Of a stretch of 64,000 bases of DNA, positions 7,779 to 17,600 are shown piece after piece. Every line of letters starts with the position of its first letter. The stretch's first letter is position 1. The DNA comes from Neobacillus cucumis (GTDB lineage Bacteria; Bacillota; Bacilli; Bacillales; Cytobacillaceae), in NCBI RefSeq assembly GCF_016908975.1, contig NZ_JAFBEX010000002.1:124001-188000 (forward strand), read 5' to 3'. Under the pieces are notes generated by a model, which did no database searches, was not told where the DNA came from, and was given only the letters and a program-made list of their open reading frames with translations. The translations under genes and the position numbers were made by a program.

Positions 7779-9381
7779 AAAAATCAAAGCCATTGTGGTA
7801 GATGATGAAAATCGAATCAGACGGGGAATTGAAAGGTTAATCTTATCATGCGGGGAAGAATTTGAAATTGTTGGGAGCTACAGCAGTGGAACAAAATTGA
7901 TGAAGGAATATGAAAAAGAAAACATTCATTTAGATTTATTGATTACAGATATTAAAATGCCGGGTATGAATGGGCTGGAACTTATCAAAGAAATGAGAAA
8001 AAGAGCCTCTTTTGAAGCGGTAGTTATTAGCGGCTTTAACGATTTTCATTATGTGCAAACAGCCATTCGCGAACGAGCGCTCGACTATATGGTGAAACCG
8101 TTAATTCGAGATGAATTCCGACAACAGTTGGGGAAAATAAAAGATAAGATTTTAAAAAATTGGGAAGAAGAAAAAAAGGTTGAAATCATCGACACTCAAC
8201 TCCGTCATGTGAAGCAGACTCAAGCTTTAGGCAAACTTGTCAGAGGAAATGAAATAGATCTTGCTGAATTGGAGTGGACAAAAGACTTTCCTAAAGGTAC
8301 ATATTCCCTATTACATATTTCCATTGACTTTAATCAAAAGAGAGATATTTCTGCACTCCAAAGTGGAGAGCTTGAAAAGAGGATTCAGGATATATTAGAG
8401 GATCTTAATGAAGCAACTCTAAACCTATCTTGGATATGGAAAGGGGATGAGGCTTCGTTTTGGATCTTAATACACAACAAAGAAGCTGACCAATTACAAG
8501 AAATGATGATAGCTGAAGGACTGCATTCCACTATAAAAACAGGAACGAACCTGACCTCGACCATCGCACTTAGCAGAGGTTTTTATGACGTGGCTGTTAT
8601 ACCCGCATTAAGAGACCGTCTTTCAGCACTGCTGCAATTTCGCCTGATTTATGGCGGAAATCAAATTTACACCCTTTCATTGGTAGAAAATATTCTGAAG
8701 GAGAGGGGGAAAATCAGAGAGTCTAAGGAATTAGACATTACCATTACGAGAATGGTAGAATCTCTTGACCTTTTAAGGAGGGAAGAACTTTTTCATCATC
8801 TTAATCATTTCCTCAACGAAGTAAAACAGCTTCGTTCCCCACAGGATATAGAAAAAAGTATTCAAGTGTTGGCGATACAATCAATCAACCGGCTGTTAAC
8901 AAAGTCCTCTGCAAAAGACGAGCTTCATTTAATTCAGGAAGCACTTAAGCTTACGAGGAAGTCTCCAAACTTCATAGAATTAAAGAAAAATCTAACGACG
9001 TGGATGCAAAAAGTGCTTAATATCTTTGAAGAAATGAATCAACATGAATCGGTAAATCCTATTGATACGGCAAAAACATGGATTACGGATAACTTAGGAA
9101 ATAATATAACCATTGATAAAATTGCCAAAAAAGTTCATATGAACCCCACTTATTTCTGTGAATATTTTAAAAACCAAACTGGTGAAACGGTATTGGACTT
9201 TGTGACAAAAGCAAGAATAGAAAAAGCAAAGGAATTGCTATTATCAACCGATTTTAAAATATATGATATCTCACAACAAGTTGGATACAATGATACCAAA
9301 TACTTCAGTAAATTGTTTAGAAAGTATTTTGGGGAAGTTCCTTCTAAATATAAGGAAAAAGCAAAAATTAATTTAAATTAA
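7768..9381 (+). CDS. YesN-type response regulator, AraC output domain
   Basis: A 537-residue regulator. The receiver domain has the acidic pair VDDE at the start, the phospho-acceptor Asp in LLITDIKMPGMNG, and the conserved Lys in YMVKPL. The C-terminus carries two AraC-type helix-turn-helix motifs: IAKKVHMNPTYFCEYFKNQT and ISQQVGYNDTKYFSKLFRKYFG. The GTG start overlaps the kinase gene by 11 bases. It most likely activates the downstream ABC transporter and rhamnosidase genes once phosphorylated by the kinase. A terminator follows directly. Confidence 0.9.
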   Translation: MINRKIKAIVVDDENRIRRGIERLILSCGEEFEIVGSYSSGTKLMKEYEKENIHLDLLITDIKMPGMNGLELIKEMRKRASFEAVVISGFNDFHYVQTAIRERALDYMVKPLIRDEFRQQLGKIKDKILKNWEEEKKVEIIDTQLRHVKQTQALGKLVRGNEIDLAELEWTKDFPKGTYSLLHISIDFNQKRDISALQSGELEKRIQDILEDLNEATLNLSWIWKGDEASFWILIHNKEADQLQEMMIAEGLHSTIKTGTNLTSTIALSRGFYDVAVIPALRDRLSALLQFRLIYGGNQIYTLSLVENILKERGKIRESKELDITITRMVESLDLLRREELFHHLNHFLNEVKQLRSPQDIEKSIQVLAIQSINRLLTKSSAKDELHLIQEALKLTRKSPNFIELKKNLTTWMQKVLNIFEEMNQHESVNPIDTAKTWITDNLGNNITIDKIAKKVHMNPTYFCEYFKNQTGETVLDFVTKARIEKAKELLLSTDFKIYDISQQVGYNDTKYFSKLFRKYFGEVPSKYKEKAKINLN

Positions 9382-9404
9382 CCTCCTTTCAGGGGTTTTT
9401 TTTA
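9379..9404 (+). terminator. Terminator after the sensor genes
   Basis: AACCTCC / GGGGTT hairpin running into eight Ts, at the last codons of the regulator gene. It separates the sensor operon from the importer operon. Confidence 0.65.
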
Positions 9405-9485
9405 ATTTTTGAAATATTGCCGAAAATCATCCCCCTTAACCGAAAGATGTCTCCTTTTCTAATAACGTGTAATTAAGTAATCTAT

Positions 9486-9501
9486 ATGTAAGCGAATTCA
9501 A
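9486..9501 (+). promoter_or_regulatory. Consensus cre (CcpA) site upstream of the importer operon
   Basis: ATGTAAGCGAATTCAA matches the catabolite-responsive element consensus WTGNAANCGNWWNCAW at every defined position. It lies 69-84 bases before the ATPase start codon, where CcpA binding would give glucose repression. The match is seen directly; use by CcpA is inference. Confidence 0.7.
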
Positions 9502-9569
9502 TATAGCGTTTTCACTGTTTATATCAATGGTACCCAAGGTATATTCTGAGAATCCAAGGAGTGGAAAGA

Positions 9570-11081
9570 ATGTCCGAATATGTACTTGAATTAAGGGGGA
9601 TAACCAAAATATTCCCGGGTGTTAAAGCCTTAGATCATGTTCATTTTAAGTTAAAACCAGGACAAATACATGCATTAATGGGGGAAAATGGTGCTGGAAA
9701 ATCGACCTTTATCAAAGTCATTACTGGAGTTCATAAACCAGATGAGGGAGAAATTTTTTTAAATGATGAAAAGGTAGAATTTAATAATCCAAAAGAGGCT
9801 CAGGCTAAAGGGATCGCCGCGATATATCAGCATGTAACCAATTATCCCGATTTGAGTGTCACGGAAAATATTTTCATGGGACATGAAAAAATCGCAAAGG
9901 GGACAAAGCGATTGCTTTGGAAACAAATGCATGAAGAAGCGAAAGAATTATTAAGAAGTTTGGGATCTACCATCGATCCAAAGACGGAAATGGGGGCCTT
10001 AAGTGTTGCCCAGCAGCAAATTGTGGAAATCGCCAAAGCCATCTCAACCGATGCCAAAATTATTATTATGGATGAACCAACGGCGGCTCTTACTGCGAGG
10101 GAGAGTGAGGAGTTATATAAGATTACTGAAGGATTAAGGGATCAAGGGGCTTCGATTATATTTATTTCTCATCGATTTGAAGATATGTACCGTCTAGCAA
10201 GCCAGGTCACGGTATTCCGAGATTCCAAATATATCGGTTCATGGGGAGTAAATGAGATTATCAATGAAGACCTTATTGTGGCAATGGTTGGACGAAAGAT
10301 TACTCAGGTGTTTCCAAAAAAGAAATCGACCATTGGAAGTGAAATTCTTCGAGTAGTAGGGCTAGGGAAAACAGGATATTTTGCGGACGTTTCATTCACG
10401 TTGCATAAAGGAGAAATCCTTGGTTTAACAGGTCTTGTTGGAGCAGGACGTAGTGAGGTTTGCCAGGCTATTTTTGGCATTAGCCCATTCGATAAGGGAA
10501 AAGTCTATTTTAATGGGAAAGAAGTGAAGCTCCATAATCCTTTAGAAGCGATGGAAATGGGAATAGGCTATTTACCTGAGGATCGTCAATTACAAGGATT
10601 AATTCTCGACTGGGATATTGGTAGAAATATCTCCTTACCAGCTCTTAAAAGACTATCAAAAAAAGGTTGGCTAAACGCAAAAAGAGAGGCAGAGGTGGCT
10701 AAGAACCTTGCGGAAAAAGTAAATGTAAAAGCCAACAGTATCTTTGATTTAGCCAGTTCTCTTTCCGGCGGCAATCAGCAAAAAGTGTCGGTTGCCAAAT
10801 TATTAACGGCAGATTTGGATGTCATTATTCTTGATGAGCCAACAAAGGGCGTAGATGTGGGGGCTAAATCAGCAATTTACGAGATTATAAATGAACTAGC
10901 CGCCCAAGGGTATGGAATTATTATGATTTCATCGGAAATGCCTGAAATTTTAGGACTAAGTGACAACATAGTTGTGATGCGCGAAGGAAGGGTTACAAGA
11001 ATTTTAAATAAAAGCGAAGCTACACAAGAGTCCATTCTTGAATCTGCCATGATGGATTTGTCAAAGAAACTAACAGTATAA
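9570..11081 (+). CDS. Sugar ABC transporter ATPase (RbsA/RhaT-type, two ATPase domains)
   Basis: About 503 residues with two fused ATPase domains, as in ribose, autoinducer-2 and rhamnose importers. The N-domain has Walker A GENGAGKST, signature LSVAQQQ and Walker B IIIMDEPT. The C-domain has the degenerate Walker A GLVGAGRSE typical of this subfamily, signature LSGGNQQK and Walker B VIILDEPT. The start is the ATG following AAGGAGTGG; a GTG three codons upstream lies inside the ribosome binding site. First gene of the importer operon behind a cre site. Energises import through the two permeases downstream. Confidence 0.93.
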   Translation: MSEYVLELRGITKIFPGVKALDHVHFKLKPGQIHALMGENGAGKSTFIKVITGVHKPDEGEIFLNDEKVEFNNPKEAQAKGIAAIYQHVTNYPDLSVTENIFMGHEKIAKGTKRLLWKQMHEEAKELLRSLGSTIDPKTEMGALSVAQQQIVEIAKAISTDAKIIIMDEPTAALTARESEELYKITEGLRDQGASIIFISHRFEDMYRLASQVTVFRDSKYIGSWGVNEIINEDLIVAMVGRKITQVFPKKKSTIGSEILRVVGLGKTGYFADVSFTLHKGEILGLTGLVGAGRSEVCQAIFGISPFDKGKVYFNGKEVKLHNPLEAMEMGIGYLPEDRQLQGLILDWDIGRNISLPALKRLSKKGWLNAKREAEVAKNLAEKVNVKANSIFDLASSLSGGNQQKVSVAKLLTADLDVIILDEPTKGVDVGAKSAIYEIINELAAQGYGIIMISSEMPEILGLSDNIVVMREGRVTRILNKSEATQESILESAMMDLSKKLTV

Positions 11082-11110
11082 AGAAAGATTAGAAGAAAGA
11101 GGTGAGCATC

Positions 11111-12148
11111 ATGCCAGAAGGAGTTCTGGAAAAAGCAACAAACGCGGGGCAGCAAGTAGAAAAAGTATCCTTTTCAGCTAAAATCTCGAAGTTTAGAGAG
11201 CTGGGGCTACTCCTATTTATTCTCTTGCTTTCCGTCCTGATCCAATTCCGAAATCCAAGATTTTTCACTATAGAAAATATTAATGATTTGGTTACTAATA
11301 CGGCCATACTAAGCATCCTTGCACTAGGGATGATGGTGGTACTAATTACAAGGGGGATCGATTTATCGATCGGAGCGGTTATCGCCATTTCAGGAATGAT
11401 TACCGCTCAAACGATTAGTACACATCCAAATTTAAACCCTGTTATGGCGATCATACTTGGAACGGCAATTGGAATCATTTGCGGGATCATCACTGGATTT
11501 TTGGTCGCAAAAATAGGCCTTATGCCCATCATCGCATCCCTTGCCATGATGAATATCTTTAGGGGACTAACTTATACGATTAGCGGTGGGAAATGGGTCA
11601 GTTCATATCAAATGTCGAAAAGCTTTGTTGGAATTGCCACCGGGAAAATCTTAGGAATCAACACACTTATCTTTATTGCCATCATTATTTATCTTGTTTT
11701 CTATTACTTTATTAATCACACAAGAACAGGCAGACAAATTTATGCGGTTGGAAGCAACCCTGATTCGGCAAAGGTCAGCGGAATCAGCCAAACGAAAATC
11801 TTAATGTTGGTATACACCATTATGGGAGGGCTTTCAGGCTTATCGGGTGTTTTATGGGTTTCTAAATATGCTTCAGCACAAGGAGATACCGCGTCCGGAT
11901 ATGAGTTAACCGTGATTGCTGCTTGTATTCTTGGCGGAGTCAGTATTGCTGGAGGGGCAGGTAAAATATCCGGCGTCATCCTTGGATCGATTCTTCTTGG
12001 TGTATTAAATAATGCTTTGCCTCTATTGAATGTATCACCGTTTTGGCAATCCAGCATCCAGGGAGCCATTATTCTGGTAGCTGTTGTGGTTAACACGTTA
12101 GTGAAGAGAGGCGTGGATCGAAATAATCTCTTAAGGAGGAAAATCTAA
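11111..12148 (+). CDS. Sugar ABC transporter permease 1 (RbsC/RhaP-type)
   Basis: Inner-membrane permease of about 345 residues with 8-10 hydrophobic segments. It carries BPD_transp_2 motifs: ITRGIDLSIGAVIAISGM near residue 80, GRQIYAVGSNPDSAKVSGI, and ILGGVSIAGGAGKISGV. The ATG at 11111 has GAAAGAGGTG before it and is preferred to the GTG 9 bases earlier. It pairs with the second permease four bases downstream of its stop to form a heterodimeric pore, the arrangement seen in rhamnose (RhaP/RhaQ) and AI-2 (LsrC/LsrD) systems. Confidence 0.9.
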   Translation: MPEGVLEKATNAGQQVEKVSFSAKISKFRELGLLLFILLLSVLIQFRNPRFFTIENINDLVTNTAILSILALGMMVVLITRGIDLSIGAVIAISGMITAQTISTHPNLNPVMAIILGTAIGIICGIITGFLVAKIGLMPIIASLAMMNIFRGLTYTISGGKWVSSYQMSKSFVGIATGKILGINTLIFIAIIIYLVFYYFINHTRTGRQIYAVGSNPDSAKVSGISQTKILMLVYTIMGGLSGLSGVLWVSKYASAQGDTASGYELTVIAACILGGVSIAGGAGKISGVILGSILLGVLNNALPLLNVSPFWQSSIQGAIILVAVVVNTLVKRGVDRNNLLRRKI

Positions 12149-12152
12149 AACC

Positions 12153-13187
12153 ATGGAGCAGAAAACGGTCACTCAAGAGGAACATCCCAACCGAAAAATC
12201 GTTTCGAAAAAAACATTCTCAATAAAAACCTTTTTCCTTCAGTGGGAATGGATGCTTGTCCTCATTTTATTAATCATTATGTTGATCAACACCAGCTTAT
12301 CACCTTATTTTTTAGATTATTCCAATTTAAGGGATGGAACCATGACGTTTTTAGATAAGGCCTTCATGGTTTTCCCAATGGCCTTGGTGATGATCCTGGG
12401 TGACATCGATATATCGGTGGGGTCCACAGTGGCACTATCTTCCGTTATAATGGCTACTTCTTATCAATATTTGGGATTGCCGATGGGCATTTCCATTGTA
12501 ATCTGTCTAGCTGTGGGATCGCTTTGCGGATTGATCAATGGGCTTTTAATCGTCAAGTTTAAAGAACTATCCGCTGTTATTGTCACCCTTGGTACGATGA
12601 TTCTTTATCGGGGAATCGCTTATATTATCCTCCAGGATCAGGCCGCTGGAAATTTTCCGGACTGGTATCAACTGCTTGGATGGGGATATGTAAATGGAAT
12701 ACCCATTATTCTTATCGCTTTTCTTATTTTCGCTGTTGTTTTTGTCGTCTTACTTCACAAAACCACTTTTGGCAGACAAATCTATGCCATTGGAAACAAC
12801 TCTACGGCCAGCCGATTTTCCGGCGTTCAAAACGATAAAATCAAACTGATTGTGTTTACACTTATGGGGTTTACAGCTGCTGTTACAGCATTATTTTTAG
12901 CTTCAAGGATGGGAAGTACAAGACCAAATATTGCAACAGGCTATGAATTAGATGTGATTGCCATGGCTGCATTAGGCGGGATCAGCACGGCCGGAGGAAG
13001 AGGAAAAATGATCGGCACGATGATCGCGATTTTCATTATTAGCTATCTTCAATATGGTTTAGGATTGGTCAATATTTCGTCGCAAACTTTACTGATTGTT
13101 GTGGGGCTGTTACTCATTTTTGCTGTTGCGGTTCCAAAGATAAAGTTAAAACAGATTCTAAAGGTTAAAAGGCAATCCGGTCATTAG
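12153..13187 (+). CDS. Sugar ABC transporter permease 2 (RbsC/RhaQ-type)
   Basis: A 344-residue permease of the BPD_transp_2 family. Motifs are MILGDIDISVGSTVALSSV, GRQIYAIGNNSTASRFSGV and ALGGISTAGGRGKMIG. Its N-terminal ~30 residues are hydrophilic before the first membrane segment. AAGGAGG lies 12 bases before the ATG, inside the end of the first permease gene. Forms the transmembrane channel with the upstream permease. Confidence 0.9.
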   Translation: MEQKTVTQEEHPNRKIVSKKTFSIKTFFLQWEWMLVLILLIIMLINTSLSPYFLDYSNLRDGTMTFLDKAFMVFPMALVMILGDIDISVGSTVALSSVIMATSYQYLGLPMGISIVICLAVGSLCGLINGLLIVKFKELSAVIVTLGTMILYRGIAYIILQDQAAGNFPDWYQLLGWGYVNGIPIILIAFLIFAVVFVVLLHKTTFGRQIYAIGNNSTASRFSGVQNDKIKLIVFTLMGFTAAVTALFLASRMGSTRPNIATGYELDVIAMAALGGISTAGGRGKMIGTMIAIFIISYLQYGLGLVNISSQTLLIVVGLLLIFAVAVPKIKLKQILKVKRQSGH

Positions 13188-13249
13188 GTTACATGACAGT
13201 GTTTCTACTGTGTGTATAAAAACAATTAAAAATCAAGGGGAGAAAAGGA

Positions 13250-14308
13250 ATGAAAAAATTTTGGGGATTATTTGTTACTGTTGTCATGATTTTCTCGATT
13301 CTGGCTGCATGCAGCGCGACCACTTCAAAACCAGAATCAAAATCAGATTCAAAGGGGACTACATCTGAGAAAAGCGGACCGAAGAAATATGCATTTGTGT
13401 TTAAAAATACGGGTAACCCTTATGGGGAAAAGATGCAGGATGGATTTCAAAAAGCGATTAAAGAAAAAGGCGGCGAAGTCATCCTAAGATCACCGGATCA
13501 GCCGACCGCTGAAGGGCAAATTCAAATTATTGAGCAATTAATTAATCAAAAAGTAGATTCCATTACCATTGCAGGGAATGACCAAGATGCTCTGCAGCCA
13601 GTTCTTGAGAAAGCGATGAATGCAGGGATTAAAGTTTCATCGGTGGATTCAGCCGTAAATGCAAAAAGCCGTATGGTCCATGTCAATCAGGCCAACCCTG
13701 AAAGAATTGGTGGAGCGCTAATTGAGGGTGTTTCACAAATGATTGGCGGCAAAGGAGAAATTGCCATCCTAAGTGCAACTTCTCAAGCGACCAACCAAAA
13801 TACCTGGATTGAAGTAATGAAAAAGGAACTCCAAAAACCAGAATATAAAGATATTAAATTAGTAAAAGTAGCTTATGGGGACGACTTAAGGGATAAAAGT
13901 GTATCGGAAACAGAGGGATTATTACAGTCCTATCCAAATCTGAAAGCGATTATTGCTCCAACAACCGTAGGGATTGCTGCTGCTGGAAAAGTGCTTTCTG
14001 ACAAAGGTCTTGGAGGAAAGGTAAAATTAACCGGTTTAGGGCTTCCTAGTGAAATGGCTAGCTATATTGAAAACGGAGTATGTCCGTGGATGTACTTATG
14101 GAATCCAATTGATGTAGGATATGTGGCAGGTTATACGGCAAACGCATTAGTAGAAGGTAAGATTACTGGGAAAGTAGGCGATAAGTTTACAGCTGGAAGC
14201 CAGGGTGACCAGACCATTGTAGAAGATGGTGATGGGACACAAGTGATGCTAGGTGATCCATTTAAGTTTGATAAGGATAATATTGCTCAATGGAAGAGTG
14301 TTTACTAA
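13250..14308 (+). CDS. Rhamnose/AI-2-type substrate-binding lipoprotein of the importer
   Basis: A 352-residue lipoprotein. The signal segment ends in the lipobox ILAAC (Cys near residue 21) and is followed by a Ser/Lys-rich linker. The binding fold shows FKNTGNPYGEKMQDGF, EQLINQKVDSITIAGND and VNQANPERIGGAL, as in RhaS/LsrB proteins. AAGGGGAG lies before the ATG. Encoded last in the importer operon, it is the likely capture subunit for the two permeases, in contrast to the sensor copy at 4928. Rhamnose is the likely cargo because a rhamnosidase gene follows, but ribose-like sugars cannot be excluded. Confidence 0.88.
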   Translation: MKKFWGLFVTVVMIFSILAACSATTSKPESKSDSKGTTSEKSGPKKYAFVFKNTGNPYGEKMQDGFQKAIKEKGGEVILRSPDQPTAEGQIQIIEQLINQKVDSITIAGNDQDALQPVLEKAMNAGIKVSSVDSAVNAKSRMVHVNQANPERIGGALIEGVSQMIGGKGEIAILSATSQATNQNTWIEVMKKELQKPEYKDIKLVKVAYGDDLRDKSVSETEGLLQSYPNLKAIIAPTTVGIAAAGKVLSDKGLGGKVKLTGLGLPSEMASYIENGVCPWMYLWNPIDVGYVAGYTANALVEGKITGKVGDKFTAGSQGDQTIVEDGDGTQVMLGDPFKFDKDNIAQWKSVY

Positions 14309-14333
14309 TGAATCGAAAATAGTAGTAATAAAA

Positions 14334-14379
14334 GGGAAAGCTTATAGAGTCAGATTTGAATTCATCTATAAGCTTTTCC
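14334..14379 (+). terminator. Strong hairpin between importer operon and rhamnosidase
   Basis: Fifteen-base arms GGGAAAGCTTATAGA and TCTATAAGCTTTTCC with one G-U pair and a 16-base loop. There is no clean T-run after the stem, so it may be a partial terminator or an mRNA-protecting hairpin rather than a full stop. Confidence 0.5.
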
Positions 14380-14419
14380 GATGAATCGACAGGTTAAAGA
14401 TTTCTAAGAGGAGGAACAT

Positions 14420-17400
14420 ATGGTAAAAACTCAAGTAAAATCGGCAAAGCGGTTTGCTATTCATGTTTCCATGGCGATGACTCTGTTAATTCCCACTATC
14501 ATAAGTACTAGTCTCCCTACACAAAAGGCTGCAGCAGCTGGTTCAAGTGTATCCGCACAGGCAGTTAATGAAACAAAAATTTCGGATTTAAAAGTTGAGT
14601 ATCGAAATAACCCGATTGGAATTGATATACAAAAACCACGATTTGGTTGGGAAATGCTCTCAAACCTCCGCGGGCAAAAACAAACAGCCTATCAAATTCT
14701 GGTTGCAACCAGCCCGAATAAGCTGATACCGGAGTCTGCAGATATTTGGAATAGCGGCAAAGTCGATTCAGGTGAATCTAATGCAGTTGTATACGGAGGT
14801 AAAGCTTTTACAGCATCCACCCGCTATTATTGGACGGTTAATGTTTGGGATAAGGAAGGAAAAAAATTTGAAACAGCGCCAGCCTATTTTGAAACCGGCC
14901 TATTAAGTACTGATGGAGTAGCCGGATGGGACGGAGCTAAATGGATCTCCTTAGACGATTCGGTGAAGAATGGCGCACCGATGTTACGAAAAGAAACTCC
15001 ACTTAAGGGTGAAGTAAAAAGCGCTCGGCTGTATATCTCATCATTAGGTGTTTTCGATGCATTTATTAACGGGAAAAAAGTGGGCATCGTCAATGAGGAT
15101 GGAAGTACAGCATATGAATTGCTCTCACCCGGCTGGACCAGTTACGATAAAAACATTAATTATATGACCTATGATGTAACCGATTATATCCAAGGCAAAA
15201 ATAGTGTCACTTTAGCAGCGGTCATTGGAAATGGGTGGTATAACAGTAGAATTTCTGATGGGGCTAAATATTACAATTCAAAGGGAAATGATTTGGGGTT
15301 GCTAGCCAAAATGCTAGTTACCTACAAGGATGGATCTACTCAGACGATTGTTACTAATACCAATTCCGGCTGGAAAGCTACCAATAATGGTCCATATTTG
15401 GCAGACGATATATATGATGGTCAGACTTATGATGCAACCAAGGAAATGACCGGCTGGAATAACAATGGATTTGATGACTCAGCGTGGAAAGGCGTGAAAG
15501 AACACCAATTCAAACAAGCATTCCCTGCTGCAACGATTACATCTTATAATGGCACACCTGCACAAATCGTAGATAGTCTTGACCAAACACCGATATCTGT
15601 AACGACCGCTACCGGGGTCGTAAACCAAGAATCAAGCAAAAACGGCAAAGGTGAAATCAAAATCGATACTTCGAGATCCATAAGTAATCGTTCCGAAGCG
15701 AAGAGTGCAAAGGTAAATTTATCAGCTGGCGATACAGTCATTTATGACCTTGGTCAAAACATGGTGGGCATCCCGCGCATTACAGTAAAGGGGAAAGCCG
15801 GAACACAAATAAAATTGCGATTCGGGGAAATGCTGAATGACAACAGTACAGGAGCAGACGGTCCAAAAGGGTCAATCTATACAGCAAATCTTCGGTCAGC
15901 AAAAGCCTCCCTTTTCTACACATTAAAGGGCAGTCAAGAAGGGGAAACTTATCAGCCTTCCTTAACTTTCTTTGGATTTAGATATGTAGAAGTTTCTGTT
16001 TTAACTCCAGGAACTACAGTTGAACTAGATCAAGTAACGGGTAAGGTTGCTACATCAGCAGTAGATGTCACAGGTACATTGGAAACTTCCAATCAAGATG
16101 TTAACCAGTTAATTAGCAACATCAAGTGGGGTCAACGCGGTAACTATTTATGGGTTCCAACCGATTGCCCGCAAAGGGATGAACGCCTTGGATGGATGGG
16201 GGATGCACAATTATTTGCAAAGACGGGCATGTATAATATGGATTCGTACAACTTCTTTGAGAATTTTACGGACAATATGGTAAACGCCCAATCTGCCGAC
16301 GGGACCTATCCAGTAACGGTACCGGCAAGTTCGTTCGGTTTAAGGGCTCCTGCTACCTCAGGTTGGTCGGATGCCGGGATTATAATTCCTTGGACTCATT
16401 GGCAAATGACCGGTGATACAACGTTAATTAATAAGGCATATAACAGCATGGCGAAGTACATGAACATGATTTATGCCCAAACAGGAGAAACCTACCGCGG
16501 ACCTGGCAGTATTTTCGGTGACTGGTTAGCATTCCAAGGAACCAATAACATGTTAATGAGCGACGCCTACTATGCCTATGATGCCAAATTAATGGCCCAA
16601 ATGGCTGGCGCCCTTGGTAAAGACAATGATGTAAAGAAATATGAGACACTATTTAACAATATTAAGAAAGCCTTTATTAAAAACCATATCAAAGTAGATG
16701 ATAATGGGAACTTAACCATTCAATCATCACGTGAAGAAGGTTTTGGCATTGCCTTTTATCCAAGAGAAGATAATAGTCAAACTTCATTATTATGGGCTTT
16801 GAAGCTCGGATTCTATGATAATGAAAATCAAAAAAAACAAATGATTAAGCTTCTAGTGGATAATATTCAAAATACGGATCAATATAAGGCTGCACATCCT
16901 GATAGTTCCCGAGTAAAATATGCGGAGAATACATTATCTGTAGGATTCCTCGGAGTGAATGTACTGGCGCCTGTGCTAACAAACATCGGACAATCTGATT
17001 TGGCCTATACGCTGCTATTGCAGGATCAAATGCCGTCTTGGCTTTATTCCGTAAAAAATGGTGCAACAACCATTTGGGAACGATGGAATTCTTACTCGGT
17101 TAAAGACGGATTTGGCGATGTAAGCATGAACTCGTTCAATCACTATTCATACGGTGCCATTGGTGAATGGATGTATGATGAAATGGCTGGTATCTCCAAT
17201 GATCCGGAAAATCCTGGATTCAAGCACACGATTCTTCAGCCTATCATTGATAATGATAAGCGAATCACTTGGGCGAAAGGTTCATTTGATTCCGTCTATG
17301 GTACGATAAAAAGTGAATGGGAAGTTAAAAATGGTACGTTGACCTATGATGTGACTGTACCTGCTAATACGACTGCGACCCTGTATATTCCTACAAACAA

Positions 17401-17548
17401 TGTGAGTACTGTTAAGGAAAGCGGACAGCCTATTGCTAAGGCAAGGGGAGTTAAGTTTATTGAGTTTAAAGATGGTAAAGCGGTCTATGAACTTGAATCA
17501 GGAAGCTATGAATTCCGTTCAATCATCGCAGGTTCTAAGCCAGAGTAG
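14420..17548 (+). CDS. Secreted GH78 alpha-L-rhamnosidase
   Basis: A 1042-residue exoenzyme with a Sec signal peptide (residues 1 to about 41, hydrophobic core then QKAAAAG). Order of domains: N-terminal Fn3-like region (KISDLKVEYRNNPIGID), jelly-roll Rhamnosid_N (ARLYISSLGVFDAFINGKKVG), CBM67-like region (YDLGQNMVGIPRITVKG), the (alpha/alpha)6 catalytic barrel, then a C-terminal beta-domain. In the barrel, the motif DCPQRDERLGWMGDAQ holds the Asp/Glu residues corresponding to the general acid region. TTIWERWNSY holds the Glu of the catalytic base region. GAGGAGG precedes the ATG. It would release L-rhamnose from rhamnosides or pectic glycans outside the cell for the importer upstream. No rhamnose isomerase/kinase genes are in the window. 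Confidence 0.92.
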   Translation: MVKTQVKSAKRFAIHVSMAMTLLIPTIISTSLPTQKAAAAGSSVSAQAVNETKISDLKVEYRNNPIGIDIQKPRFGWEMLSNLRGQKQTAYQILVATSPNKLIPESADIWNSGKVDSGESNAVVYGGKAFTASTRYYWTVNVWDKEGKKFETAPAYFETGLLSTDGVAGWDGAKWISLDDSVKNGAPMLRKETPLKGEVKSARLYISSLGVFDAFINGKKVGIVNEDGSTAYELLSPGWTSYDKNINYMTYDVTDYIQGKNSVTLAAVIGNGWYNSRISDGAKYYNSKGNDLGLLAKMLVTYKDGSTQTIVTNTNSGWKATNNGPYLADDIYDGQTYDATKEMTGWNNNGFDDSAWKGVKEHQFKQAFPAATITSYNGTPAQIVDSLDQTPISVTTATGVVNQESSKNGKGEIKIDTSRSISNRSEAKSAKVNLSAGDTVIYDLGQNMVGIPRITVKGKAGTQIKLRFGEMLNDNSTGADGPKGSIYTANLRSAKASLFYTLKGSQEGETYQPSLTFFGFRYVEVSVLTPGTTVELDQVTGKVATSAVDVTGTLETSNQDVNQLISNIKWGQRGNYLWVPTDCPQRDERLGWMGDAQLFAKTGMYNMDSYNFFENFTDNMVNAQSADGTYPVTVPASSFGLRAPATSGWSDAGIIIPWTHWQMTGDTTLINKAYNSMAKYMNMIYAQTGETYRGPGSIFGDWLAFQGTNNMLMSDAYYAYDAKLMAQMAGALGKDNDVKKYETLFNNIKKAFIKNHIKVDDNGNLTIQSSREEGFGIAFYPREDNSQTSLLWALKLGFYDNENQKKQMIKLLVDNIQNTDQYKAAHPDSSRVKYAENTLSVGFLGVNVLAPVLTNIGQSDLAYTLLLQDQMPSWLYSVKNGATTIWERWNSYSVKDGFGDVSMNSFNHYSYGAIGEWMYDEMAGISNDPENPGFKHTILQPIIDNDKRITWAKGSFDSVYGTIKSEWEVKNGTLTYDVTVPANTTATLYIPTNNVSTVKESGQPIAKARGVKFIEFKDGKAVYELESGSYEFRSIIAGSKPE

Positions 17549-17561
17549 GGGAAGTAATAGT

Positions 17562-17600
17562 AAAAAGCTTGCAGATGATCTGTTCTGCAAGCTTTTTTTA
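17562..17600 (+). terminator. Terminator of the rhamnosidase gene
   Basis: AAAAAGCTTGCAGA and TCTGCAAGCTTTTTTT form a 14-base stem with a short loop and a run of Ts. Confidence 0.85.
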
